Part shown: positions 35,730-44,430 of the stretch, piece after piece
Layout: every line of letters starts with the position of its first letter
How positions within the stretch are numbered: position 1 is the first letter of the stretch
NCBI RefSeq assembly: GCF_014647515.1
Contig: NZ_BMPI01000024.1
Location: forward strand, 62,246 to 126,245
Direction: 5' to 3'
Length of the DNA: 64,000 nt
From: Dactylosporangium sucinum
GTDB taxonomy: Bacteria; Actinomycetota; Actinomycetes; Mycobacteriales; Micromonosporaceae
Notes under the pieces: model-generated
Database searches by the model: none
Seen by the model: only the letters and a program-made list of their open reading frames with translations
Told to the model about the DNA's origin: nothing
Program-made: the position numbers and the translations under genes

Positions 35730-36521
35730 ATGAGCCGTCGCTACCTGATGTGCCGCCCCACGTACTTCACGGTCAACTATGCGATCAACCCGTGGATGGA
35801 CCCGACCGCGCCGGTCGACACCGAGCGGGCGGTCGCGCAGTGGACCACGCTGTACGAGTTGTACCTGTCGCTCGGCCACACCGTCGACCTCATCGACCCG
35901 GTGCCCGGCCTGCCCGACATGGTGTTCGCGGCCAACGGCGCGACCGTCGTCGACGGCAGGGTCTACGGGGCGCAGTTCCGCCACCCGGAGCGGGCCGACG
36001 AGGGGCCGGCCTACCTGTCCTGGTTCGCGCGCAACGGCTTCGACGTCCACGCCGCCAAGAACGTCAACGAGGGCGAGGGCGACCTCCTGCTGGCCGGCGA
36101 GGTCATCCTCGCCGGCACCGGGCTGCGCACCGAGCACGCGGCGCACCTGGAGGCGCAGGAGCTCTTCGGCCGGCCGGTGATCGGCCTGCAGCTGGTCGAC
36201 CCGCGCTACTACCACCTCGACACCGCGCTCACCGTCCTGTCGGCGACGAACGTCGCGTACTACCCGGGCGCGTTCTCGCCGGGCAGCCGGGAGGTGCTGC
36301 GCCGCCTGTACCCCGACGCGGTCGTCGCGACCGCCGAGGACGCCGCCGTGCTGGGGCTCAACGCCGTCAGCGACGGTCACCGGGTCGTCCTGCCGGCCGC
36401 CGCCACCCGCCTCGCCGCGGCGCTAGCGTCGAAGGGGTTCCAGCCGGTGCCGGTCGACGTGTCCGAACTGCACAAGGCCGGTGGCGGACCGAAGTGCTGC
36501 ACGCTGGAGGTGCGCTCATGA
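35730..36521 (+). CDS. ddaH: Dimethylarginine dimethylaminohydrolase (DDAH)-like amidinohydrolase
   Basis: 263 residues, ATG start. It is a guanidine-modifying pentein: MCRPTYFTVNYAINPWMD (substrate loop), GLPDMVFAANGATV, the catalytic His in DPRYYHLDTALTVL and the C-terminal catalytic Cys in GGPKCCTLE. DDAH hydrolyses N-methylated arginines (NOS inhibitors) to citrulline; bacterial relatives may instead act on arginine or related compounds. It is followed by ornithine aminotransferase, 80 bases away, and that gene is convergent with nitric oxide synthase, so all three handle arginine-derived metabolites. Confidence 0.85.
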   Translation: MSRRYLMCRPTYFTVNYAINPWMDPTAPVDTERAVAQWTTLYELYLSLGHTVDLIDPVPGLPDMVFAANGATVVDGRVYGAQFRHPERADEGPAYLSWFARNGFDVHAAKNVNEGEGDLLLAGEVILAGTGLRTEHAAHLEAQELFGRPVIGLQLVDPRYYHLDTALTVLSATNVAYYPGAFSPGSREVLRRLYPDAVVATAEDAAVLGLNAVSDGHRVVLPAAATRLAAALASKGFQPVPVDVSELHKAGGGPKCCTLEVRS

Positions 36522-36526
36522 CTGGT

Positions 36527-36597
36527 CCGGAGCGAAGCGGAGGGGCCGGTCGTCATGGGCTCAGTTTTGAAGGCATGTGGCCGGAGCGAAGCGGAGG
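36527..36597 (+). repeat. Direct 17-base repeat before rocD
   Basis: CCGGAGCGAAGCGGAGG occurs at 36527-36543 and again at 36581-36597, both in the 80-base gap between ddaH and rocD. The second copy carries the GGAGG that serves as the rocD ribosome site. The first copy supplies a second GGAGG without a gene behind it. Confidence 0.85.
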
Positions 36598-36601
36598 ACG
36601 C

Positions 36602-37828
36602 ATGACCGCCGCTGTCACGAACCGGACCGCCCCCGCGGTCGCCGAGGCGGAGCGCTGGACGGCGCACAACTACCACCCGCTGCCGGTCGTGATCGCCGAG
36701 GCCGAGGGCGCCTGGGTCACCGACGTCGACGGCCGTCGCTACCTCGACTGCCTGGCCGGCTACTCGGCGCTGAACTTCGGTCACCGCCACCCGGCGCTCG
36801 TCGCCGCGGCCCGCGAGCAGCTCGACCGGGTCACGCTCACCAGCCGGGCGTTCCTGCACGACCAGTTCGGCCCGTTCTGCCACGAGCTGGCGCAGCTGTG
36901 CGGCAAGGACCTGGTCCTGCCGATGAACACCGGCGCCGAGGCCGTCGAGACCGCGATCAAGGTGTCCCGCAAGTGGGGGTACAAGGTCAAGGGCGTGCCC
37001 GACGGCCGGGCGACGATCGTGGTCGCCGACGGCAACTTCCACGGCCGCACCACGACGATCGTGAGCTTCTCGACCGACCCGGAGGCGCGGGCCGACTTCG
37101 GGCCGTACACGCCGGGCTTCCGCGTCGTCCCCTACGGCGACCTCGACGCCATGGCCGCCGCGATCGACGACACGACGGTGGCGGTACTGCTGGAGCCGAT
37201 CCAGGGCGAGGCCGGCGTCCTCGTCCCGCCCGCGGGGTACCTCACCGGCGTCCGCGCCCTGTGCACCGAGCGCGGCGTGCTGTTCGTCGCCGACGAGATC
37301 CAGTCCGGCCTCGGCCGCACCGGCGACACGTTCGCCTGCGACCACGAGGGCGTCGTCCCCGACATGTACGTGCTCGGCAAGGCGCTCGGCGGGGGCATCG
37401 TCCCCGTGTCCGCGGTCGCGGCCGGCAGCGACGTCCTCGGCGTGCTCCGCCCGGGCGAGCACGGCTCCACGTTCGGCGGCAACCCGCTCGCGTGCGCGGT
37501 CGCCCGCGCCGTGATCGCGCTGCTGAACACCGGCGAGCCGCAGGCGCGCGCCAAGGAGGTCGGCGCGCACCTGCATTCCCGCCTCGCCGACCTGGTCGGC
37601 CACGGGTTGACCGCGGTCCGCGGCCGCGGCCTGTGGGCCGGCGTCGACATCGACCCGGCCCTCATGACCGGCCGCGCGGCGAGCGAGCGCCTGATGGCCC
37701 GCGGCGTCCTGGCGAAGGACACGCACGGCTCGACGCTCCGCCTCGCCCCGCCGCTGGTGGTCACCGTGGACGAGATCGACGCCGCCGCGGACGCGATCAC
37801 CGAGGTGCTCAAGAACTCCGGCGCATGA
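36602..37828 (+). CDS. rocD: Ornithine-oxo-acid aminotransferase
   Basis: 408 residues, ATG with GGAGG 6 bases upstream. Class III PLP aminotransferase: MNTGAEAVETAIKVSRKWGY, LLEPIQGEAGVLVPP, FVADEIQSGLGRTG and the PLP lysine in YVLGKALGGGIVPVSA; GEHGSTFGGNPLACAVA follows. It converts ornithine and a 2-oxo acid to glutamate semialdehyde and an amino acid. Partner of the upstream amidinohydrolase in an arginine/ornithine route. The end overlaps the convergent NOS gene by 20 bases. Confidence 0.93.
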   Translation: MTAAVTNRTAPAVAEAERWTAHNYHPLPVVIAEAEGAWVTDVDGRRYLDCLAGYSALNFGHRHPALVAAAREQLDRVTLTSRAFLHDQFGPFCHELAQLCGKDLVLPMNTGAEAVETAIKVSRKWGYKVKGVPDGRATIVVADGNFHGRTTTIVSFSTDPEARADFGPYTPGFRVVPYGDLDAMAAAIDDTTVAVLLEPIQGEAGVLVPPAGYLTGVRALCTERGVLFVADEIQSGLGRTGDTFACDHEGVVPDMYVLGKALGGGIVPVSAVAAGSDVLGVLRPGEHGSTFGGNPLACAVARAVIALLNTGEPQARAKEVGAHLHSRLADLVGHGLTAVRGRGLWAGVDIDPALMTGRAASERLMARGVLAKDTHGSTLRLAPPLVVTVDEIDAAADAITEVLKNSGA

Positions 37829-39065
37829 ACCAGCGGCTCAGCCAGGAGCGGTGGGCGGGCGACGGCTCGTCCACCGCGACCGGCGGCTCCGCCGCCGCCA
37901 CCGGTGAGCGGCCGCGCCGGCCCAGCTCCCGGGCCTCCGGGTCGAGGTAGAACCCCGGCCGCTGGTCGGCCTCGGTGTAGTACCGGTGGAACACCCCCGT
38001 GGTCGCCGGGCTCATCGGCGGCACGATCCACGACCAGTCGGCCGGGGTCGCCCGGCCCGAGCGCTCCTCGCTGGTCATGTGGGCCAGGAACCGCTCCGAC
38101 TCGGTGTGGTGGTCGCTGATGCGCGCGCCCGCCCGGTCGAACGACCACAGCACGGCCCGGTTCAGCTCGACCAGCGCCCGGTCCTTCCACAGTGACCGCT
38201 CGGTGCTCGTGTCCAGCCCGAGCCGCTGCGCGACGACCGGCAGCAGGTCGTACCGGTCGGGGTCGGCCAGGTTGCGGGCGCCGATCTCGGTGCCCAGGTA
38301 CCAGCCGTTGAACGGCGCCAGCGGATAGTCGACGCCGCCGATCGTCAGCCGCATGTTGGAGATCGCCGGGATGGCGTGCCAGCGCAGGCCCAGCTCGGCG
38401 AACCACCGGTGCTCCGGGTGCCCGATCGGCACCTCCCACACCGCGTGCTCCGGCAGCTCGTAGAGGCTGACCTCGCCGCCCGGCCCCTCGATGACCAGCG
38501 GCAGCACGTCGAAGGCGTTGTCGGGCTTGCCCCGCCAGCCGTACTGCTGCAGGGTCTCCGTGAACGCGACGTACCGCGGGTCGCCGACGATGGTCCCGTC
38601 GGCGTGCCGGTGCCCGGCGTAGCGGATCAGCTGCTCGTTCCACAGCCGCGTGCCCGGCTGCCCCGGCACGTTCGGCGCGAAGACGGAGATCACCGGCCGG
38701 ATCACGTTGCGCTCGCGCTGCCCGGCGAGGCGCAGGTGCCGCACCAGCTCCTCGTAGATCTCGTCCGGCGCGCTCACCTTGCGCAGGTCGCGCACCACCA
38801 GGCTGCGCCAGTAGAGCCGGCCGATGCACCGGCTCGCGTTGCGCCAGGCGACCCGGGCGCCGAAGACCAGCTCGGTGTAGGTGTGGGTGTAGGTTCCGGT
38901 CGCCTCGATCTCGTCCCGCACCTCGGCGAGGCGGGCGCGGGGGTTGCCGTGCTGCGGGTTCTCCTTGTGGTAGAGGTCGAGGAACTCCTCGGCCTCGGCG
39001 GGATCCACCGGCGAGTGGGGATCCCATTGTGGTCCCGGCGTGTCTCGGTATCCAGGCACGCTCAC
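37809..39065 (-). CDS. nos: Bacterial nitric oxide synthase oxygenase
   Basis: 418 residues. Heme-thiolate ligand Cys80 in WRNASRCIGRLYW; substrate and pterin region includes FNGWYLGTEIGARNLADPDRY with the arginine-binding Glu, and VPPMSPATTGVFHRYY. There is no reductase domain, as in other bacterial NOS enzymes, which use cellular flavodoxin or ferredoxin reductases. GTG 39065 is chosen because GGGAGG lies 7 bases upstream; the open frame further up is not convincing protein. The C-terminal 35 residues (SPVAAAEPPVAVDEPS onward) extend past the usual end. Makes NO and citrulline from arginine. Confidence 0.95.
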   Translation of the reverse strand: MSVPGYRDTPGPQWDPHSPVDPAEAEEFLDLYHKENPQHGNPRARLAEVRDEIEATGTYTHTYTELVFGARVAWRNASRCIGRLYWRSLVVRDLRKVSAPDEIYEELVRHLRLAGQRERNVIRPVISVFAPNVPGQPGTRLWNEQLIRYAGHRHADGTIVGDPRYVAFTETLQQYGWRGKPDNAFDVLPLVIEGPGGEVSLYELPEHAVWEVPIGHPEHRWFAELGLRWHAIPAISNMRLTIGGVDYPLAPFNGWYLGTEIGARNLADPDRYDLLPVVAQRLGLDTSTERSLWKDRALVELNRAVLWSFDRAGARISDHHTESERFLAHMTSEERSGRATPADWSWIVPPMSPATTGVFHRYYTEADQRPGFYLDPEARELGRRGRSPVAAAEPPVAVDEPSPAHRSWLSRWFMRRSS

Positions 39066-39067
39066 GC

Positions 39068-39184
39068 GCAATCCTCCCAACGCTGGCAGGGGCTCCCAGG
39101 GGACGTGAGAAACCCATGTTGGGGCGACCGTGCGCGCCGAGGTCGCACATCGTGTGCGGTTCGCGGCGGAGCGTGGAGGATTGC
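39068..39184 (-). promoter_or_regulatory. Structured nos leader with anti-Shine-Dalgarno
   Basis: On the nos mRNA, GCAATCCTCC (39184 to 39175) is perfectly complementary to GGAGGATTGC (39077 to 39068), which contains the nos ribosome site. A perfect hairpin CGCACA-CGA-TGTGCG (39158 to 39144) lies between them. Pairing would hide the ribosome site. Whether the transcript starts upstream of 39184 is not known. Confidence 0.6.
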
Positions 39185-39456
39185 AACCTGCAGAAAGCAA
39201 GCCGCGCGGCGCTGTGCGTGCGCAGCGGTGTGCGTGCACGGGGCTGTGCTTGCGCGGGCTGTGTCCGTGCGGTGCCGTGCCCGCCCCGCCCCGCGTCCCC
39301 GCGCCGTTCTCCATGATCGCGAAGGATTCTTGTACGCGGGAGTGCCCAAGTCGTCGCGATCACGGAGCAGGCGTCGGTCGTGCGGGTGTTCTCGTGGCCG
39401 GGCCCAGGCGCCCGCAGCGTCGGGGCCGCGGGTGCCGGGCCGGCGAGCCGGGCGTC

Positions 39457-39516
39457 GACGTTGGTCGATCCACCCTCATGTTGATCTCGAATTGTGAGGG
39501 TAGATCGACCAACGTC
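39457..39516 (-). terminator. Long hairpin after the sugar ABC operon
   Basis: 22-base arms (39457-39478 beginning GACGTTGGTCGATC, and 39495-39516 ending GATCGACCAACGTC) pair at 21 positions around a 16-base loop. It lies 36 bases past the stop of the last permease gene, in the right place to end the transporter operon. The sequence differs from the four-copy hairpin family. The rest of 39066-39552 holds GC-rich low-complexity DNA and no gene I can support. Confidence 0.75.
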
Positions 39517-39552
39517 ACAGCGCGACGAGGCGGTGCCGGCCAGCCGGCGGAG

Positions 39553-40560
39553 TTAGCCGGAGGCGACCCGGCGGAGGCGGGTCAGGTACGTCTGCGCCAC
39601 CACGACCAGCGCGATGAACGAACCGCTGATCACCGTCTGCCAGGCCGACGTGACCGTGCCGACCTGGTTGATCAGATTCTGGATCACCTGCAGCAGCAGG
39701 ACGCCGGCGATCGTGCCGCCGAGCGTGCCCGCGCCCCCGGTGAGCAGCGTCCCGCCGATGACGACCGCCGCGATCGCGTCCAGTTCCATGCCCGTGCCCA
39801 GCACCGTCACGCCCGAGCCCAGGCGGGCCGCGTTGATCGCCCCCGCCAGGCCGGCCAGCACGCCCGACAGGACGTAGACGCGGATCTGCGTCGCCCGGAT
39901 GCGCACGCCCATGAGGCGGGCCGCGTCCTCGCTGCCGCCGATGGCGTAGACGGACTGGCCGAGGCGCGTGCGGTACAGCAGGAGCATGCCGAGCGCGAAC
40001 AGCCCGGCGACGAGGTAGACCGGGTACCCGATGCCGAGGAGCTCGCCGGTGCCGAAGTGCTTGAACGGGTCGGCCTGCACCAGGTACGTCTCGCGGCCCT
40101 CGCCCGACAGCGCCAGCATGAGCCCCCGCGCGCCGAGCAGCCCGGCGAGCGTGACGATGAACGGCGCCAGCCGGGCGTAGGCGATGACCAGGCCCTGCAC
40201 CAGCCCGAACAGCCCGCAGGCGGCGAGGGGCAGCGCGAACGCGGCCACGACACCGTACTGCGAGGCCCAGGCGGCCAGGACCCCGCCGAGCACGTAGAGG
40301 GAGCCGACGGACAGGTCGATGCCGCCGCTGACGATCACGAACGTCATGCCGAGCGCGATGAGGGCCGGCGGCGCGGCCGAGATGAGGACCGTGCCGACGT
40401 TGTCGTAGGTGCGGAAGCTGTCGAAGGCCACCGCCCCGACCACGACGACGATCGCCAGGACCGCGAGGGCGCCCTGGCGCTGGACCAGCTCGACGATCCG
40501 CTCGGTGCGCTGCGAGGCCGTCTCGGCCCTGTCGGTTGCCGAATCCGCGACGAGCGTCAT
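39553..40560 (-). CDS. Sugar ABC transporter permease, RbsC/YjfF type
   Basis: 335 residues, about 9-10 membrane segments. BPD_transp_2 features: FVIVSGGIDLSVGSLYVLGGVLAAW and the coupling loop IGGSEDAARLMGVRI, then AVVIGGTLLTGGAGTLGGTIAG. ATG 40560 overlaps the stop of the other permease by 4 bases. With the second permease, one ATPase and one binding protein it gives the YtfQRT-YjfF architecture. In E. coli that transporter takes up galactofuranose; galactose-type substrate here is inferred from neighbours. Confidence 0.9.
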   Translation of the reverse strand: MTLVADSATDRAETASQRTERIVELVQRQGALAVLAIVVVVGAVAFDSFRTYDNVGTVLISAAPPALIALGMTFVIVSGGIDLSVGSLYVLGGVLAAWASQYGVVAAFALPLAACGLFGLVQGLVIAYARLAPFIVTLAGLLGARGLMLALSGEGRETYLVQADPFKHFGTGELLGIGYPVYLVAGLFALGMLLLYRTRLGQSVYAIGGSEDAARLMGVRIRATQIRVYVLSGVLAGLAGAINAARLGSGVTVLGTGMELDAIAAVVIGGTLLTGGAGTLGGTIAGVLLLQVIQNLINQVGTVTSAWQTVISGSFIALVVVAQTYLTRLRRVASG

Positions 40561-41516
40561 CGGGTCCTCCGTTCGCGGGCCGCGTAGACGGCGACCAGGA
40601 TGATGACCGCCTGGACCATCTGCGCGGTCGAGTCCTTCAGGTTGTTCGCGATCATCGTCGCGGTGAGCAGCTGCATCAGGAACGCGCCGGCGACGGTGCC
40701 CAGCACGCGGATCTTGCCGCCGGTCAGCGGCGTGCCCCCGACGACGACCGCGGTGATCGCCGACAGCTCGATGAGCAGGCCGATCCGCGACGCGTCGGCC
40801 GAGCCGATGCGCGACACCTGGATGACGCCGGCGACCGCGGCGAGCACCGCGGCGACGACGTAGACGGTCACCAGGACCCGCCGCACCGGCACGCCGGCCA
40901 GCTCGGCGGCCGGCCGGTTGTCGCCGATCGCGAGCAGCCGCCGGCCGAAGACCGTGCGGCGCACGACGAACCCGACGACGACGGCGAGGACGGCCGCGAC
41001 CCAGACCGTGTACGGCACGCCGAGGAACGCGTCGGTGCCGATGGCCAGGAAGTCGGCGTTGCGGATGTCCTTGTACCGCCCGCTGGACAGGACCAGGGCG
41101 ATGCCCCGGCCGGCGACCAGCATGGCGAGCGTCGCGACGATCGGCTGCAGCCCGACGAACGCGACCAGCCCGCCGTTGACCAGCCCGATCACCAGCCCGC
41201 CGAGCAGCGCGAGCAGGATCGCCGGGACCATGCCGTAGCCGAGGTACAGCGGGATCAGCGCGGCGCCGAGGGCCATCACCGACCCGACCGACAGGTCGAT
41301 GCCCTCGGTGCCGATGACCAGCGCCATCCCGAGCGCCACGATGACGACCGGGGTGACCTGCACGAGCTGGATGCGCAGGTTCTGCCACTGCAGGAAGTTG
41401 TCGGTGAAGGCGATGTTGAACAGCACCAGCACGACGATGGCGACGTAGACGCCGTAGGCGGGCAGCCAGCCGCGCAGCCGCTGCGGCAGCGAGGGTGCGG
41501 AGACAAGCGTGGTCAT
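40557..41516 (-). CDS. Sugar ABC transporter permease, YtfT type
   Basis: 319 residues, about 9 membrane segments. BPD_transp_2 motifs ALVIGTEGIDLSVGSVMALGAAL and AIGDNRPAAELAGVPVRRV, then AVVVGGTPLTGGKIRVLGTVAG. ATG 41516 overlaps the ATPase stop by 4 bases, and its own stop overlaps the next permease start by 4, so all three are co-translated. Heterodimer partner of the permease at 39553. Confidence 0.9.
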   Translation of the reverse strand: MTTLVSAPSLPQRLRGWLPAYGVYVAIVVLVLFNIAFTDNFLQWQNLRIQLVQVTPVVIVALGMALVIGTEGIDLSVGSVMALGAALIPLYLGYGMVPAILLALLGGLVIGLVNGGLVAFVGLQPIVATLAMLVAGRGIALVLSSGRYKDIRNADFLAIGTDAFLGVPYTVWVAAVLAVVVGFVVRRTVFGRRLLAIGDNRPAAELAGVPVRRVLVTVYVVAAVLAAVAGVIQVSRIGSADASRIGLLIELSAITAVVVGGTPLTGGKIRVLGTVAGAFLMQLLTATMIANNLKDSTAQMVQAVIILVAVYAARERRTR

Positions 41517-43033
41517 GAGGCGGCCACCGCGATCGTGTTCATCAGCTGCTCCGTCGTCACCTGGTCGCCGCGCAGCTCGCCGACGACGGCTCCGTCGCGC
41601 AGCACCACCACCCGGTCGGACCCTTCGATCAGCTCCTCGGCGTCGGAGGAGACCAGCACCACCCCGAGGCCTTCCGCGGCCAGCTCGTCGATGAGCGCCT
41701 GCACCTCGGCCTTCGCGCCGACGTCGATGCCCCGCGTCGGCTCGTCGAGCAGCAGCACCTTCGGCCCGGTCGCCAGCAGCCGGGCCAGCAGCACCTTCTG
41801 CTGGTTGCCGCCGGAGAGGTCGCCGACGCGCTGGTGCGGGCCGGCGGCCTTGATGCGCAGCCGGGTCATGAACGTCTCGACGATCCGGTCGATCTTCTTC
41901 TCCGACACCAGGCCCGCCGCCGACAGCCGGGGCAGCACGGCGAGCGCGATGTTCTCGCGCACCGACAGGCCGAGCGCGAGGCCCTCGGCCTTGCGGTCCT
42001 CGGGCTGCACGGCGATCCCGGCGCGCAGGGCGTGCACCGGCGTCGGCCGGCGCAGCGGCTTCCCGTCGATCTCGACGGTGCCCGAGTCCAGCGGCAGCGC
42101 GCCCGCGACGGCCTTGATGGTCTCGCTGCGGCCGGCGCCGAGCAGCCCGCCGAGCCCGACCACCTCGCCCGGCCGCACCGCGAAGCTGACGCCGGCGAGC
42201 CGGTACCGGCTGCTGAGCCCCTCGGCCCGCAGGACCGGCGGCCGGTCGGTGGCGGTGTCGTGCGAGCCGGCGAAGCTGGTGAAGCCCTCGCGGCGGACCT
42301 CGGCGACGGGCCGGCCGAGCATGTGCGACACGAGCGCGACCCGGTCGAGGCCGGCGAGCGCGCCGCTGTGCACCAGGCGGCCGTCGCGCAGGACGGTGAC
42401 GCTGTCGCAGATGCGGTACAGCTCGTCGAGCCGGTGGCTCACGTAGACGATCCCGACGCCCCCCTCGTGCAGCCGGCGGATGACGCCGAAGAGGGTCTCG
42501 ACCTCGCGCGGCTCCAGCGACGAGGTCGGCTCGTCCATCACCACCACCCGGGCGTCGACCATGACGGCGCGGGCGAGGGCGACCATCTGCTGGGCGCCGA
42601 GCGCCATCAGGCCGAGCGGCCGGCGCACGTCGGAGGTGATGCCGTAGCCGGCCAGGATCTCGGCGGCCTCGCGGTGCATCCGGCCGACGTCGACGAGGCC
42701 GAGGCGGTTGCGCGGCTCCCGGCCGAGGAAGAGGTTCCGCGCCACGCTCATCAGCGGGACGAGGTTGACCTCCTGGTAGATGGTCGAGATGCCGGCGTGC
42801 TGGGCGTCGAGCGGCCCGGCGAAGGCGGCCGGGCGGCCGAGGAAGCGGACCTCGCCGCCGTCGGGGCGGTACACGCCGGTGATGACCTTGATGAGCGTCG
42901 ACTTCCCGGCGCCGTTCTCGCCGACGAGGGCGTGGACCTCGCCGGGGCGCAGCGTGAACGAGACGTCGTCGAGGGCGCGCACGCCCGGGAACTGCTTGCT
43001 GACCCCGACGACCTCGAGCAGGGGTTCGGACAT
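41513..43033 (-). CDS. Sugar ABC transporter ATPase with two nucleotide-binding domains
   Basis: 506 residues, ATG with AAGGAG upstream. RbsA/YtfR type with two ATPase halves. Half 1: GENGAGKSTLIK (about 35-46), VVVMDEPTSSLEP, VYVSHRLDEL. Half 2 has a degenerate Walker A (GLLGAGRSETIK), an intact signature DLSGGNQQKVLLARLL and LLLDEPTRGIDVGAKAE. This asymmetry is normal for the family. Second gene of the operon, 68 bases after the binding protein gene. Confidence 0.93.
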   Translation of the reverse strand: MSEPLLEVVGVSKQFPGVRALDDVSFTLRPGEVHALVGENGAGKSTLIKVITGVYRPDGGEVRFLGRPAAFAGPLDAQHAGISTIYQEVNLVPLMSVARNLFLGREPRNRLGLVDVGRMHREAAEILAGYGITSDVRRPLGLMALGAQQMVALARAVMVDARVVVMDEPTSSLEPREVETLFGVIRRLHEGGVGIVYVSHRLDELYRICDSVTVLRDGRLVHSGALAGLDRVALVSHMLGRPVAEVRREGFTSFAGSHDTATDRPPVLRAEGLSSRYRLAGVSFAVRPGEVVGLGGLLGAGRSETIKAVAGALPLDSGTVEIDGKPLRRPTPVHALRAGIAVQPEDRKAEGLALGLSVRENIALAVLPRLSAAGLVSEKKIDRIVETFMTRLRIKAAGPHQRVGDLSGGNQQKVLLARLLATGPKVLLLDEPTRGIDVGAKAEVQALIDELAAEGLGVVLVSSDAEELIEGSDRVVVLRDGAVVGELRGDQVTTEQLMNTIAVAAS

Positions 43034-43101
43034 CGGCTCTCCTTGCCGCGTTCGTGCCGCGGGGCCCAGACCGACCGGCCCGGGCCCCCGGTCCGGGAGG
43101 G

Positions 43102-44187
43102 TCAGTACGCGAGGCCGAGGTCGGACTGCGCGTTGCTGGCGTCGTACTCGCGGTCGGAGATGATGATGTTCTCCGGGATCGCCTCGCCGTTGAAGAACTT
43201 CTGGGCGGCACCGAAGGCGAGCGGACCGAAGCGCGGGTTCGACTCGATGACCGAGAAGATCCAGCCGTCGACGATGCCCTGGACCGCGCCCTTCGTGCCG
43301 TCGATCGTCACGATCTTGACGTCGCCGGCCTTCTTGCTGGCGCCCTTGAGCGCCGTGATCGCGCCGAGTGCCATCTCGTCGTTCTCGGCGTAGATGCCGT
43401 TGATGTTCGGCTTCGACTGCAGCAGCTGCTCGGCGACCTTCTGCCCCTCCTCGCGGGAGAACTGGCCGGTCTGCTCGAACTCGATCTTGATGTTCGGGGC
43501 GACCTTCGCGATCTGGTCCTTGAAGCCGTTGGTCCGCAGCGTGGTGACGTTGTTGCCCGGGGCGCCGAGGAGGATCGCGACCGTGCCGGCGTTGTTCAGG
43601 GCCTTGGCCATCTTGTCGGCGGCGCGCTTGCCCTGCTCGTAGAAGTCCGAGCCGATGAACGTCAGGTAGTCCGTGCAGTGCTTCGCGTTGATCTTGCGGT
43701 CGATGGTGACGATCGGGACCTTCTTCTGCGCGGCCTTCTGGAAGACCGAGTCCCACCCGTCGGAGTTGAGCGGCGCGACGATGAGCAGCTGGACGCCCTG
43801 GTCGAGGAGCGTGCTGACGTCGGTGATCTGCTTGTCGAACTTCGAGTCGGCGTTGGTCAGCTTGAGGTTCGACGCGGGGATGCCGAGCTTGGCGGCCTCG
43901 TCCTTGATCGACTGGGTCTCCGCGATCCGGAACGGGTTGGCCTCCTTCTCCGACTGGGAGAAGCCGACCGTCGCGGTCTTCAGGTCGACCTTCTGGCCGC
44001 CGAACTGCTGCAGCGTGCAGGTGGAACCGCCGGCGTCCGCGGACTTCGTCGTCTGCGCGGCGGCGGAGGTGTCGGCCGTGGGCGAGCCGCCGGGCTCGTC
44101 CTCGGACTTCGCGCAGCCGGTCATGAGCAGGGCGGCGGCGCTGAGAACGGCGAGAGCGGGCCGCCAACGGCCACGCATTCCGATCAT
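43102..44187 (-). CDS. Sugar ABC transporter substrate-binding lipoprotein
   Basis: 361 residues. Lipobox LLMTGC near residue 24, then a Ser/Thr/Ala linker and a periplasmic-binding-protein type 1 (Peripla_BP_4) fold: ATVGFSQSEKEANPFRIAETQSIKDEA resembles YtfQ (VGFSQ...AET). ATG 44187 was preferred to GTG 44196 because GGGAG then lies at proper distance. First gene of the transporter operon and divergent from the GH27 alpha-galactosidase; binding of galactose or a released galactoside is inferred. Confidence 0.92.
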   Translation of the reverse strand: MIGMRGRWRPALAVLSAAALLMTGCAKSEDEPGGSPTADTSAAAQTTKSADAGGSTCTLQQFGGQKVDLKTATVGFSQSEKEANPFRIAETQSIKDEAAKLGIPASNLKLTNADSKFDKQITDVSTLLDQGVQLLIVAPLNSDGWDSVFQKAAQKKVPIVTIDRKINAKHCTDYLTFIGSDFYEQGKRAADKMAKALNNAGTVAILLGAPGNNVTTLRTNGFKDQIAKVAPNIKIEFEQTGQFSREEGQKVAEQLLQSKPNINGIYAENDEMALGAITALKGASKKAGDVKIVTIDGTKGAVQGIVDGWIFSVIESNPRFGPLAFGAAQKFFNGEAIPENIIISDREYDASNAQSDLGLAY

Positions 44188-44302
44188 GTCGGTCACTCCC
44201 TAGAGCGAGGGGTGGACCGCGGTCCATATTGACGAACCGCGTTGGGGTGTACCGCATTCACTCATCCTCCAACTTTTTCTGTCAAGACTCTGCACTAGCC
44301 GA

Positions 44303-44410
44303 AACAAAATCGAACACCAACTGTCACAGGCTCGGGATGTGTGCGCAGTCGTGTCGAAGCTTGTGCAGAACCAAACAGCGGCGTACAAAAATATCCAACA
44401 AGTTCGATCT
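44303..44410. promoter_or_regulatory. Candidate DeoR operators in the transporter/alpha-galactosidase promoter region
   Basis: AACAAAATCGAACA at 44303-44316 matches 13 of 14 bases of AACAAACTCGAACA at 49653-49666, upstream of the deoR gene. A weaker half-match AACAAGTTCGATCT (44397-44410) sits 20 bases before the GH27 start. The 243-base divergent region is AT-richer than its surroundings. Control of both the transporter and the glycosidase by the DeoR protein is inference. Confidence 0.65.
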
Positions 44411-44430
44411 ATTGCACGCAGGGAGCTGCA

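Noticed and set aside
39066..39456. Possible upstream extension of the nitric oxide synthase to ATG 39314
   Set aside because: The extra residues are His/Arg/Pro-rich without similarity to NOS, and GTG 39065 has an excellent ribosome site directly before the conserved N-terminus.
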